NCBI RefSeq assembly: GCF_041080625.1
Contig: NZ_CP163518.1
Coordinates: forward strand, 1,674,001 to 1,738,000
Direction of reading: 5' to 3'
Length of the DNA stretch: 64,000 bases
DNA from: Streptomyces sp. CG1
GTDB taxonomy: Bacteria; Actinomycetota; Actinomycetes; Streptomycetales; Streptomycetaceae
This document shows, piece by piece, positions 33,669 through 41,851 of the stretch. Position 1 is the first letter of the stretch, and every line of letters starts with the position of its first letter. The notes beneath the pieces were generated by a model. The model worked only from the letters and a program-made list of their open reading frames with translations, ran no database searches and was not told where the DNA came from. The translations under genes were made by a program, and so were the position numbers.

Positions 33669-34253
33669 ATGCACGCCATGCAGTACGAGTTCACCCTCCC
33701 GGCGGACTACGACATGGGCGTCATCCGCTCCCGCGTCGCCCGCGTCGGGCATCTGCTGGACGGCTGGGACGGCCTCGGCATCAAGACGTACCTGCTGCGC
33801 GAGCGCGGGATGCACGGCTCGCCGGTGAACCAGTACGGGCCGTTCTACCTCTGGAACACCGTGGAGGGCATGAACAGCTTCCTGTGGGGAGGCGCCTTCC
33901 AGGGGCCCGTCGACGACTTCGGGCGGCCGGCGATACGGCAGTGGAGCGGCCTGGCGTTCGAGGAGGGCGCCGCCACCGGGTCCGCGCCCGCGTACGCCGT
34001 GCGTCGGCGCCAACCAGTACCGGAAGGCGTGGAGTTGGCGTCCTTCATGGCGGACGCGGTGACCGAGACCGGGCGGCTGGCGGCCGAGGACGGTGCGGTG
34101 CTGGCGGCGGCCGCCGTGGACACGCGCGCGTGGGAGCTGGTCCACTTCTCGCTCTGGGAGCATGACACGCCCAAAGCCGACGGGGACGTCTACCAGGTGC
34201 TGCACCTGTCCGCGCCCGGCCGGGACCGGCTCCCGCGCGGGCGGCAGTGGTGA
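33669..34253 (+). CDS. DUF4865 family protein
   Basis: A 194-residue protein beginning MHAMQYEFTLPADYDMGVIR, as in DUF4865, with SPVNQYGPFYLWNTVEGMNSFLWGG and a C-terminal VYQVLHLSAPG. The fold resembles a dimeric alpha/beta barrel by pattern but I cannot confirm it. Biochemical role unknown. It lies between the TetR gene and a phosphotriesterase-like gene, with the stop overlapping the next start in GTGA. RBS GAGAAGGGAAG is good. Confidence 0.83.
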   Translation: MHAMQYEFTLPADYDMGVIRSRVARVGHLLDGWDGLGIKTYLLRERGMHGSPVNQYGPFYLWNTVEGMNSFLWGGAFQGPVDDFGRPAIRQWSGLAFEEGAATGSAPAYAVRRRQPVPEGVELASFMADAVTETGRLAAEDGAVLAAAAVDTRAWELVHFSLWEHDTPKADGDVYQVLHLSAPGRDRLPRGRQW

Positions 34254-35158
34254 GCCGCGTCCGCACGGTCCTCGGCGACATCCGGCCCGCCGAGCTGGGC
34301 GTGTGCGACGCGCACGACCATCTCTTCCTGCGCAGCCCGCAGTTGCCGGGCCAGGAGCTCGACGACGTGCCGGCGGCGCGGGCCGAGCTGGCCGCGTTCC
34401 GGGCGGCGGGCGGAGCGGCCGTCGTGCAGTGGACGCCGTACGGCATGGGACGGCGGGCGGCGGACCTGCCGGACCTGTCCCGGACCACCGGAGTGCGGCT
34501 GGTCTGCGCCACCGGGCTGCACCAAGCCGCCCACTATGACCCGGAGTTGTTCGCCTCGCTGCGCGGCCGGCTGGCCGAGGTGTTCGTGTCCGAGCTGACC
34601 GAAGGCATCGGTACGACGGGGGTGCGCGCCGGTCTGATCAAGGTGGCGGGCGGCTTTCACACGCTGGACGGGCACGCCCGCTGGACCATGACGGCGGCGG
34701 CCGAGGCGCACCACGCCACCGGCGCGCCGATCGCCGTGCACCTGGAGCTGGGCACCGGCGCGCTGGACGTACTCGACCTGCTGTGCGGCGAGTTGGACGT
34801 GCCCGGTGACCGGGTGATCCTGGGCCATCTGAACCGCTTCCCCGACCCGGTTCCGCAGCGGCAGGCCGCCGCGTCCGGCTGCTGGCTGGCCTTCGACGGG
34901 CCCTCCCGCGCCCATCACGCCACCGACTGGCGGATGCCGGAGGCGGTACGGGCTCTGGCGGAGGCCGGGTTCGGCCACCGGCTGCTGCTCGGCGGGGACA
35001 CCGTCGTCGCCGGAGCCCGCTCGGTGGACGGCGGGCCGGGGATGCCGTACCTGCTGCGCCGGGTGCGGCCCCGGCTGGAAGAGGCGCTGGGCGCGGAGCT
35101 GGTGGACCGGGTCCTCACGGAGCATCCGGGGCGGGCGTTCGCGGCCGACTGGGCGTGA
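34250..35158 (+). CDS. Phosphotriesterase-like amidohydrolase/lactonase
   Basis: A 302-residue metal hydrolase with the phosphotriesterase family layout: the HxH pair in CDAHDHLFL, the bridging lysine in GLIKVAGG, histidines in IAVHLELG and VILGHLNR, and the metal aspartate in LLLGGDTV. Members hydrolyse organophosphates or N-acyl homoserine or other lactones. GTG at 34250 overlaps the DUF4865 stop; GTG at 34247 is an alternative. The operon with TetR and DUF4865 points to ligand-induced degradation of a lactone-like compound, but this is inference. Confidence 0.83.
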   Translation: MSRVRTVLGDIRPAELGVCDAHDHLFLRSPQLPGQELDDVPAARAELAAFRAAGGAAVVQWTPYGMGRRAADLPDLSRTTGVRLVCATGLHQAAHYDPELFASLRGRLAEVFVSELTEGIGTTGVRAGLIKVAGGFHTLDGHARWTMTAAAEAHHATGAPIAVHLELGTGALDVLDLLCGELDVPGDRVILGHLNRFPDPVPQRQAAASGCWLAFDGPSRAHHATDWRMPEAVRALAEAGFGHRLLLGGDTVVAGARSVDGGPGMPYLLRRVRPRLEEALGAELVDRVLTEHPGRAFAADWA

Positions 35159-35310
35159 GCGGGCCATGGCGGGGTCGGGCGCGGCCGCAGGATGCAGTGG
35201 TCCGGTGGTGCTCCACGGCGGCCGTCAGTCGTGTGTCAGGCCCGTGTCAGTCCGGAGTGGCACCGTATTCCATGTGAACGGCGGCGCGGGAGACGGGCGG
35301 CCGGGAGCGA
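35159..35310. other. Short non-coding stretch before tRNA-like gene
   Basis: Together with 35409-35524, this makes a 366-base gap between the phosphotriesterase-like gene and ilvC. Other than the tRNA-like sequence, I see no gene; a TGTCAG and a TATTCC lie near 35245-35270 and may be a weak promoter. Confidence 0.35.
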
Positions 35311-35408
<98 letters not shown>

Positions 35409-35524
35409 TGCCGCACCGGCCCGCGTCGTCGGCCCTCCGAGTGGCGACGCCGCCGCACCGGCCGAGGAGTGATCCGGCCGGCCGACCAGTCCACCGCCAC
35501 CGCCACCGCTGCGTCGACCCGGCC

Positions 35525-36994
35525 CTAGCCCACCGAGATGTCCACCGACGGGCGGAGCTTCGCCGCCGCGGCCAGGGCCTCGTGCACGGGGTGTTCGGTG
35601 AAGGCCGCCAACAGGACGGGATCTGCGAGGAGTTCGGCAGCGGGGTAGGCGATCTGCTCATAGGCGGCCTGGAAGCGCGGGCCCCAGCGGCGGGCGCCGA
35701 GGCGGGCCGTGCGGGAGCAGTTGTCGACCATGTACGCCACGTCGCGAGCGTGCATGTACGGCAGCAGGGAGTCGACGGCCTCGATGACCGACTCGTTGAC
35801 GATCTCGGACCAGGGGTGGCCGCGCTCGGCGAACTCGTCGATCTGGCCGGTCATGGTGGCGACGAAGACGCCGGCCGTGAACGGCTCGACGGGCAGCGTG
35901 CGTGCGGCGCGGCGAGCCCGCACCCGCTCGCCCGCCGCCCACATCGGAGAGCCGCCGATCCGGCTCATCGGCCGGGTGCCGAGCCGCTGTTCGGCGAGGA
36001 TCACGCTGCGCAGCTCGGAACCGTCGGCGACCTCGTCGTAGACCTCGGCGACGAGTTCCCGGGCCGGGCCGTACGTCGCCGCGTAGGCCCGGTCGAAGGC
36101 CTCCCGTCCGGCGGTGTCGAGTTCGTCGCGCACCGCGCGCAGGCCCGAGCGGGAGATGGTGCGGGCGATCGGTCCGGTGATGTTCTCGCACGAGCGCTCG
36201 TACGCGGTCACCTCGTCGTCCCCGGCGAGCCGGTACCGGCCGTACAGGCTCTCCACGATGCCGTGCACGGCCCCGAGCAGGATGGCGCGTTCGCCGACGA
36301 TGTCGGAGCGGTACTCGCTCTCCAGCGTGGTGCGGAAGGTGTACGGAGAGCCGAGCGCGACCGACCAGCCGAGAGCGAGGTCGGCACCCCGGCCGTCGGG
36401 GTCGGCGTGCACGGCGAAACTGCTGTTGATCCCGGCGCCGTTGACCTGCGCGCCCTGCTCGTAGAGGCGGCGCACGGAGTCGCCCATGCCCTTGGGGCAG
36501 ACGGCGATCACACCGTGGCCGGCCGGGAAGTCACCGCCGGTCGCGCGCAGATGGCCGAGGAGGAAGCCGTGCGAGAGGCCGATGACGGTACCGGGCCGGA
36601 GCACGGCGAAGATCTCCTGGTGGTGGGCGGCCAGCGCGGCGTCCGCGAGGAGCAGGAGGACCAGGTCGCTGTCGGCGGCCACGGCGAGCCAGTCGCCGAG
36701 GGTGCCGTCCGCCTCGGTGAAGCCGTGGGCGCGGGCGTCGGCGGCGGAGGCCGAGCCGGGACGCAGGCCGACGGTGACCGTGATGCCGCTGCCGGCGAGG
36801 GAGTCGCGCAGATTGCGGGCCTGCGCGCGGCCCTGCGGGCCCCAGCCGAGCACACCGATCCGGCGGACGCCGGCGAAGGCCTTCGTCAGCAGCGGGAAGA
36901 GGTGCCGGCCGCCGCGCAGGACGGTCTCCGTGCCGCCGGGCACGTCCATGGTCTCGAGGGGGAAGACACGGGAGGTGTACGTGGTCGAGGTCAT
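35525..36994 (-). CDS. ilvC: Ketol-acid reductoisomerase, long (class II) form
   Basis: A 489-residue enzyme of valine/isoleucine synthesis, converting acetolactate to dihydroxyisovalerate with NADPH. It shows the Rossmann GWGPQG (50-55), His142 in SHG, Lys168 in CPKGMG, Asp231 and Glu235 in SDIVGERAIL, and Glu397/Glu401 in SEIVNESVIEA, the metal and acid residues known from E. coli IlvC. The length equals the E. coli class II enzyme, with a duplicated C-terminal knot. Most Streptomyces have the shorter class I enzyme, so this is probably a second, acquired copy. Start ATG 36994. Divergent from an ilvY-like gene. Confidence 0.9.
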   Translation of the reverse strand: MTSTTYTSRVFPLETMDVPGGTETVLRGGRHLFPLLTKAFAGVRRIGVLGWGPQGRAQARNLRDSLAGSGITVTVGLRPGSASAADARAHGFTEADGTLGDWLAVAADSDLVLLLLADAALAAHHQEIFAVLRPGTVIGLSHGFLLGHLRATGGDFPAGHGVIAVCPKGMGDSVRRLYEQGAQVNGAGINSSFAVHADPDGRGADLALGWSVALGSPYTFRTTLESEYRSDIVGERAILLGAVHGIVESLYGRYRLAGDDEVTAYERSCENITGPIARTISRSGLRAVRDELDTAGREAFDRAYAATYGPARELVAEVYDEVADGSELRSVILAEQRLGTRPMSRIGGSPMWAAGERVRARRAARTLPVEPFTAGVFVATMTGQIDEFAERGHPWSEIVNESVIEAVDSLLPYMHARDVAYMVDNCSRTARLGARRWGPRFQAAYEQIAYPAAELLADPVLLAAFTEHPVHEALAAAAKLRPSVDISVG

Positions 36995-37021
36995 GGTCGA
37001 GTTGTAGGCTCCGGACGGATG

Positions 37022-37060
37022 TTGCGGCAAGCGCAAGATGCGCAGCGGAGCGTTGCGTGA
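37022..37060. promoter_or_regulatory. Candidate IlvY-type operator region between ilvC and the LysR gene
   Basis: TTGC-N7-GCAA at 37022-37036 is a T-N11-A LysR-type site, and an overlapping CGCAA...TTGCG pair extends to about 37060. It lies between divergent starts 88 bases apart. IlvY in E. coli binds comparable TTGC/GCAA sites between ilvY and ilvC. Confidence 0.5.
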
Positions 37061-37081
37061 CATGAAAGAGAGAGGTCAGGT

Positions 37082-37942
37082 GTGCGTGACGGCCATCGGG
37101 AGCTACGGCTGTTCCTCCATCTCGCGCAGTCGCTGAACTTCGGCCGGACGAGCATGGACTGCCATGTCAGCCCGGCGACGCTCACCCGGACCGTGCAGCG
37201 GCTGGAGGCGGAACTGGGGCACCGGCTGTTCGACCGGGGGCCGCGTGGGGTGTCCCTGACGGCCGAGGGCCATCGGTTCCGCGACTACGCCGTCGAGGCG
37301 CTGGAGTTGTGGCGCGCCTATCGCGAGGAGCATCCGGATCCGGCCGAACTCACCGGCCGGCTGGCGGTGTTCGCCACGGTGACCGCCTGCCAGGCGCTGC
37401 TGCCGGACCTGCTGGCGCCGTTCCGCGCCGCGCATCCCCAGGTGCGCCTGGATCTGCGCACCGGCGACGCGGCGGCCGCGCTGGCCCGGCTGGACGAGGG
37501 CGAGGTGGACGTGGCCGTGGCGGGTGTTCCGGCGCGGTTGCCGGATCCCCTGGTGAGCCGGACGGTCGCAGTCACCGATCTGGTGCTGGTGACCGCCCGC
37601 GACCGTCCGGACCCGGATCTCACGGGCCCGTTCGTGCTGCCGCACCGGGGGCTGGTGCGTGACGCGGCGGACCGCTGGTTCCGCACCCGAGGCCGGCTGC
37701 CGGACGTGGCCTGCGAACCGGACGGCCATGAGGGTCTGTTGACGCTGGTCGCCCTCGGTTGCGGCACGGGTCTGGTGCCCCGGCTGGTGCTGGAGAGCAG
37801 CGCGGTCCGCGACCGGCTGACCGTCCTTCCGGCGGATCCGACGCCGGAGCGGTTCCCGATCGGGTTGTGCGTACGCCGGGCGGATCTGCGGCGGCCGCTG
37901 GTGGCAGCGCTGTGGAGCCTGACGGCTCAGGTTCCGGTGTAA
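37082..37942 (+). CDS. LysR-family regulator, IlvY-like
   Basis: A 286-residue LysR regulator whose HTH reads LRLFLHLAQSLNFGR and CHVSPATLTRTVQRLEAEL, close to the E. coli IlvY start (FLHLAESRHFGR, HVSPSTLSRQIQRLE). The C-terminal domain has GRLAVFATVTACQALLPDLL and LALGCGTGLVPRLV, consistent with a substrate-binding part. In enteric bacteria IlvY is activated by acetolactate or acetohydroxybutyrate and turns on ilvC. GTG at 37082 follows AGAGAGGTCAG. It is divergent from ilvC. Its 3' end overlaps a Nudix gene by 16 bases. Confidence 0.87.
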   Translation: MRDGHRELRLFLHLAQSLNFGRTSMDCHVSPATLTRTVQRLEAELGHRLFDRGPRGVSLTAEGHRFRDYAVEALELWRAYREEHPDPAELTGRLAVFATVTACQALLPDLLAPFRAAHPQVRLDLRTGDAAAALARLDEGEVDVAVAGVPARLPDPLVSRTVAVTDLVLVTARDRPDPDLTGPFVLPHRGLVRDAADRWFRTRGRLPDVACEPDGHEGLLTLVALGCGTGLVPRLVLESSAVRDRLTVLPADPTPERFPIGLCVRRADLRRPLVAALWSLTAQVPV

Positions 37943-38652
37943 CGGCGTACAAGCGGTGACAGTAGGCCGGCGTGCGGGCCTTCGAGCCGCTCCAGTTCTG
38001 CGGGTGAGCCGATCAACTCGATGCGGGTGAACTCGGGTTGGGTGCCAGCGGCGGTCTCCGTCCGCACCAGCTCCGCGTATCGGTCGTACAACTCCCGCGC
38101 GGGGCGCGGCGGGGCGGTGAACATGACGCCGACGTTGCCGCGCCCGCCCCGGGCGGTGAGCCACGGGCTGAGAGCGTCGGCCCGGGTGTCGGAGCCGATC
38201 TCCTCGGCGAGTTCGCGAGCCGCGTGTGCCCGCAGCGCCCCGAGGTCCAGCTCTCCGCCGTCGTCAGGCGGTTCGACGGTCCCGCCGGGCAGCTGCCAGC
38301 GGCCCGGGGCCGCGGTGGAGGGCGCCATCCGGCCCACCAGCACCCGGCCGTCGTCGGCCGGCTGCAGTACGGACACGTACAAGGAGCCGTACACGGGAGC
38401 GTCGGGCACCTGGCGCAGGGCCCGGTGCCGGTAGGTGGTCCGGGCCCAGGAGAGGACCAGGCCGTCGGCTCCGTCCCGTTCCAGTCCGGTGACCGCGGCC
38501 ACCGGTCCGTCGAACAGGGCCGGGTTGGCGCGTACCGTCTCCTCCCACACGCGGTCCATCGCGGCGCGGTGCCGCCCCGAAAGCTCCGGGAGCACCGTCT
38601 CGACCAGGCGGATGTGCCCGGCGGGCAGGATCTCCACGCCCGGAGCGGTCAC
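37927..38652 (-). CDS. Nudix hydrolase
   Basis: A 241-residue Nudix protein. The box is present as GGTVEPPDDGG plus RELAEEIG in ALRAHAARELAEEIGSDT, with extra residues between the two halves. An N-terminal extension of about 90 residues (VLPELSGRHRAAMDRVWEE) is not seen in small Nudix enzymes and is probably helical. GTG at 38652 overlaps the ROK stop in GTGA, so the two are coupled. Substrate unknown; linkage to a ROK repressor suggests a sugar-nucleotide, which is inference. Confidence 0.8.
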   Translation of the reverse strand: MTAPGVEILPAGHIRLVETVLPELSGRHRAAMDRVWEETVRANPALFDGPVAAVTGLERDGADGLVLSWARTTYRHRALRQVPDAPVYGSLYVSVLQPADDGRVLVGRMAPSTAAPGRWQLPGGTVEPPDDGGELDLGALRAHAARELAEEIGSDTRADALSPWLTARGGRGNVGVMFTAPPRPARELYDRYAELVRTETAAGTQPEFTRIELIGSPAELERLEGPHAGLLSPLVRRYTGT

Positions 38653-39887
38653 CGCAGCGCCGCCAGCGGATCGTCCAGGACCGGCTGCCAGGCCAGTTCG
38701 GCCGCTCCGACGAGGCTGTTGTGGTCGAGGGTGCAGGGCAGGATCGGCACTCCGCCGCTCTGGCCCCACAGGCTGCGGTCGGCGACCACGGCGCGCAGCC
38801 GGTCGGGGTCGGTGTCCAGGAGGGTGCGGTGCAGGCCGCCGAGGATGATGCGGTCGGGGTTGAGGATGTTGACCAGTCCGGCGAGGCCCAGACCCAGGCG
38901 GTCGATCAGGGCCTCGGCCGCCCTGCGCACGGCCGGGTCGGCGTACTGGGTGCGCAGCAGGTCGTCGGCCTGCTGGAGCAGGGACACCTCGGGGCCCGGC
39001 TCGCGCCCGGCCTCGACCAGCAGGGCCAGTGGGTCGGCCTCGACGTCCAGACAGCCCCGGCTGCCGCAGTAGCAGGGCCGGCCCTCCGGGTTCACGGTGA
39101 GGTGGCCGACCTCCAGGGCGAGGCCCGAACTGCCGGTGTGCAGGCGGCCGTCCAGCACCAGGGCACCGCCGACGCCCCGGTGTCCGGTGGCCACGCACAG
39201 CAGGTCCCGGGCGCCGCGGCCGGCGCCGTGCCGGTGCTCGGCGAGCGCGGCGAGGTTGACGTCGTTGCCCGCGAAGGCCGGTCCGGTGATGCCGGCCGCG
39301 CGCACGCACTCGGCGAAGAGCTGCCGGACGGGGGCGCCGACGGGCCATGGCAGGTGCAGCGGGTTGAGGGCCAGGCCGTCTGGTTCGGCCATGGCGGACG
39401 GTACGGCGAGTCCGGCGCCGACGCAGCGGCGGCCGGCCGTACGCAGCAGTTCCGCGCCCGCCTCGACGACCGAGCCGAGCACCTTCACCGGGTCGGCGTC
39501 CACGGTCTCGCAGCCGGGCGAGGTCGCCACGATCCGCCCGCCGAGGCCGACCAGGGCCGCCCGGAAACCGTCGGCGTGGACCTGCGCGGCGAGCGCCACC
39601 GGGCCGTCCTCGGCGACCTCCAGGCGGTGCGAGGGCCGGCCCTGGGAGCCGGCCGCGGCGGCCGGCCGGGCGTCCACCCGGATCAGCCCGAGCGCTTCCA
39701 GCTCGGCGGCCACCGCGCCCGCGGTCGCCCGGGTGACGCCGAGTTCCGCGGTGAGTACGGCGCGGGTCGGCGCCCGCCCGGTGTGCACCAGCTCGAGTGC
39801 GGGTCCGAGCGCGCCGCGCCCTCGGTCCAGCCGCGCTCTCGAGGTGGTCCTCTCCCCCGCTGTCCGGGGCTCCGCCTTGCCGCTCAT
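38649..39887 (-). CDS. ROK-family transcriptional regulator (NagC/XylR type)
   Basis: A 412-residue protein with an N-terminal winged helix (LELVHTGRAPTRAVLTAELGVTRATAGAVAAELEALGLI) and a ROK domain. The zinc motif is CYCGSRGCLDVEA, and LVLDGRLHTGSSGLALEVGH is the sugar-phosphate region. The kinase-like active-site region is GNDVNLAALAEH. Such proteins repress sugar genes. ATG at 39887 is used, since upstream in-frame sequence looks non-coding. It is coupled to the downstream Nudix gene. Confidence 0.88.
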   Translation of the reverse strand: MSGKAEPRTAGERTTSRARLDRGRGALGPALELVHTGRAPTRAVLTAELGVTRATAGAVAAELEALGLIRVDARPAAAAGSQGRPSHRLEVAEDGPVALAAQVHADGFRAALVGLGGRIVATSPGCETVDADPVKVLGSVVEAGAELLRTAGRRCVGAGLAVPSAMAEPDGLALNPLHLPWPVGAPVRQLFAECVRAAGITGPAFAGNDVNLAALAEHRHGAGRGARDLLCVATGHRGVGGALVLDGRLHTGSSGLALEVGHLTVNPEGRPCYCGSRGCLDVEADPLALLVEAGREPGPEVSLLQQADDLLRTQYADPAVRRAAEALIDRLGLGLAGLVNILNPDRIILGGLHRTLLDTDPDRLRAVVADRSLWGQSGGVPILPCTLDHNSLVGAAELAWQPVLDDPLAALR

Positions 39888-39935
39888 GAGGGCGAGTCTC
39901 CCATGATCCGCAACCGTGGTGGCCTGCGGCATCGG

Positions 39936-40589
39936 TTACAGGCCGCTGACCCGCAGGGTGATGTTCAGGCGACCGGCGAGACCCAGCCCGGGCGGGGCCG
40001 TGCCCGGGTGCACGCGCGGCACGCCGTGGTAGGCGAGCCGGGAGGGCCCGCCGAAGACGAACAGGTCTCCGCTGCGCAGTTCCACGTCGGTGTACGGCTT
40101 GGTGCGCGTCTCGGTGTTGCCGAAGCGGAACACGCAGGCGTCGCCGAGGCTGAAGGAGACCACCGGCGCGTCCGCCCGCTCGTCGCTGTCGCGGTGCATG
40201 CCCATGCGGGCGTCACCGCCGTAGAAGTTGATGAGTGCGATGTCGTACGTGTACGGCTGCTGGGGGCCGAGCGCGGCTTCGGCGGCGCGGCGGCCCAGTT
40301 CGCCGAGCCAGGCCGGGAACGGCTTCACGGGGGCGCCGTCGCCGTCGACGGCGGTGTCGGCGTAGGCGTACGGGTACCAGTGCCGGCCCAGGCAGACCTG
40401 CCGGGCGGTCATCGTGCCGCCGCCCGGGGTGCGGACCGTGCGCAGGCCGGCCGGTGGCCGCGCCCACCGGCGGCAGGCGGCGAGCAGGTCGCGCTGACGG
40501 CCGGCGTCCAGCCAGTCCGGGACGTGCACGGCGCCCGGCGCGACCTCCGTGCGCTCCCGGGGAAACAGCTCCACGTCCATACGCTCCAT
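39936..40589 (-). CDS. AlkB-type alpha-ketoglutarate-dependent dioxygenase
   Basis: A 217-residue Fe(II)/2-oxoglutarate oxygenase of the AlkB DNA-repair family. The iron ligands are visible as HRD (MGMHRDSDE) and a histidine in LAYHGVPR, and the 2-oxoglutarate-binding arginine is in RLNITLR (RxNxTxR). ALINFYGGDARMGMH is a typical strand. Substrates in this family are 1-methyladenine or 3-methylcytosine. ATG at 40589 is chosen; an upstream ATG at 40610 is possible. It is divergent from an RlmG-like gene. Confidence 0.92.
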   Translation of the reverse strand: MERMDVELFPRERTEVAPGAVHVPDWLDAGRQRDLLAACRRWARPPAGLRTVRTPGGGTMTARQVCLGRHWYPYAYADTAVDGDGAPVKPFPAWLGELGRRAAEAALGPQQPYTYDIALINFYGGDARMGMHRDSDERADAPVVSFSLGDACVFRFGNTETRTKPYTDVELRSGDLFVFGGPSRLAYHGVPRVHPGTAPPGLGLAGRLNITLRVSGL

Positions 40590-40648
40590 GGTGCCGCAGG
40601 CCCGCCCCAACCCCGCTGAGCTGCGGCTCCGCTAGCCTGGGAGGCACG

Positions 40649-41794
40649 ATGAGCGACCGTATGACGACACCGTGGGGCGAGGTCGAGCTGGCCCGCTTCC
40701 CCGAGGACCCGCGCGACCGGCTGCGTGCCTGGGACGCCTCCGACGCGTACCTGCTGCGCCATCTGGCCGAGGAGGGGGTGCCGCTCACGGGCGCGGTCGT
40801 GGTGGTCGGGGACCGCTGGGGCGCGCTGGCCACGGCGCTCGCGACGCACCGCCCGACACAGCTCACCGACTCCTTCCTGAGCCAGGAGGCGACCCGGGCG
40901 AACCTGGCGCGGGCCGGTGTCGAGCCCGGTGCCGTGCAGCTGCTGACCACCCAGGATCCGCCGCCGGAGCGGGTGGACGTGCTGCTGGTGCGGGTGCCGA
41001 AGAGCCTGGCGCTGCTGGAGGACCAGCTGCTGCGGCTGGCGCCCGCCGTTCACGCGGGCACGGTGGTCGTCGGCACCGGGATGGTGAAGGAGATCCACAC
41101 CTCCACGCTGCAGCTGTTCGAGCGGATCCTCGGGCCGACCCGCACCTCGCTGGCCCGCCAGAAGGCCCGGCTGATCTTCTGCGCCCCGGACCCGGAGCTG
41201 GATCGGCCGGTGAACCCGTGGCCGTACAGCTACACGCTCCCGGACGGGATCGGGGCGGTCTCCGGGCGCACGGTCGTCAACCACGCGGGTGTCTTCTGCG
41301 CCGACCGCCTCGACATCGGCACCCGCTTCTTCCTGCAGCACCTGCCGGGACCGGGCGCGAGCCGCGTCGTGGACCTCGGCTGCGGCAACGGCGTCGTCGG
41401 TACGGCGGTGGCGCTGGCGGATCCGTCGGCCGAGGTGCTGTTCGTGGACGAGTCCTTCCAGGCGGTGGCCTCGGCGGAGGCGACCTACAAGGCCAACGGG
41501 GTACCCGGGCATGCCGAGTTCCGGGTCGGCGACGGGCTGGCCGGGGTCGCCCCCGGCAGCGTGGATCTGGTCCTGAACAACCCGCCGTTCCACTCCCACC
41601 AGGCGACGACCGACGCGACGTCGTGGCGGATGTTCACGGGCGCGCTGCGCTCGCTCCGGCCGGGAGGTGAGCTGTGGGTGATCGGCAATCGGCACCTCGG
41701 GTATCACGTGAAGCTGAAGCGGTTGTTCGGCAACTGTGAACTGGTGGTTTCCGACCCGAAGTTCGTGGTGCTGAGGGCTGCCAGGAAGGACTGA
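40649..41794 (+). CDS. RlmG/RsmC-like methyltransferase
   Basis: A 381-residue two-domain enzyme. The N-terminal half resembles a degenerate methyltransferase. The C-terminal half has the SAM motif RVVDLGCGNGVVGTA and the catalytic NNPPFH (LVLNNPPFHSH) typical of N2-guanine rRNA methyltransferases, plus HLGYHVKLKRLFG. Closest pattern is 23S rRNA G1835 methyltransferase (RlmG) by architecture, though RsmC has the same plan. ATG at 40649 follows GGGAGGCACG. Confidence 0.87.
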   Translation: MSDRMTTPWGEVELARFPEDPRDRLRAWDASDAYLLRHLAEEGVPLTGAVVVVGDRWGALATALATHRPTQLTDSFLSQEATRANLARAGVEPGAVQLLTTQDPPPERVDVLLVRVPKSLALLEDQLLRLAPAVHAGTVVVGTGMVKEIHTSTLQLFERILGPTRTSLARQKARLIFCAPDPELDRPVNPWPYSYTLPDGIGAVSGRTVVNHAGVFCADRLDIGTRFFLQHLPGPGASRVVDLGCGNGVVGTAVALADPSAEVLFVDESFQAVASAEATYKANGVPGHAEFRVGDGLAGVAPGSVDLVLNNPPFHSHQATTDATSWRMFTGALRSLRPGGELWVIGNRHLGYHVKLKRLFGNCELVVSDPKFVVLRAARKD

Positions 41795-41851
41795 GCGTTC
41801 CGAAGTGCCGCGATGTGCACATATCGTACAGCCCCGCGCCCCTTGGACGCT

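Noticed and set aside
41813..41851. A full copy of the convergent-gene repeat between RlmG-like and aldolase genes
   Set aside because: Only a short CCCCGCGCCCCTTGG similarity remains, too little to call a separate element.
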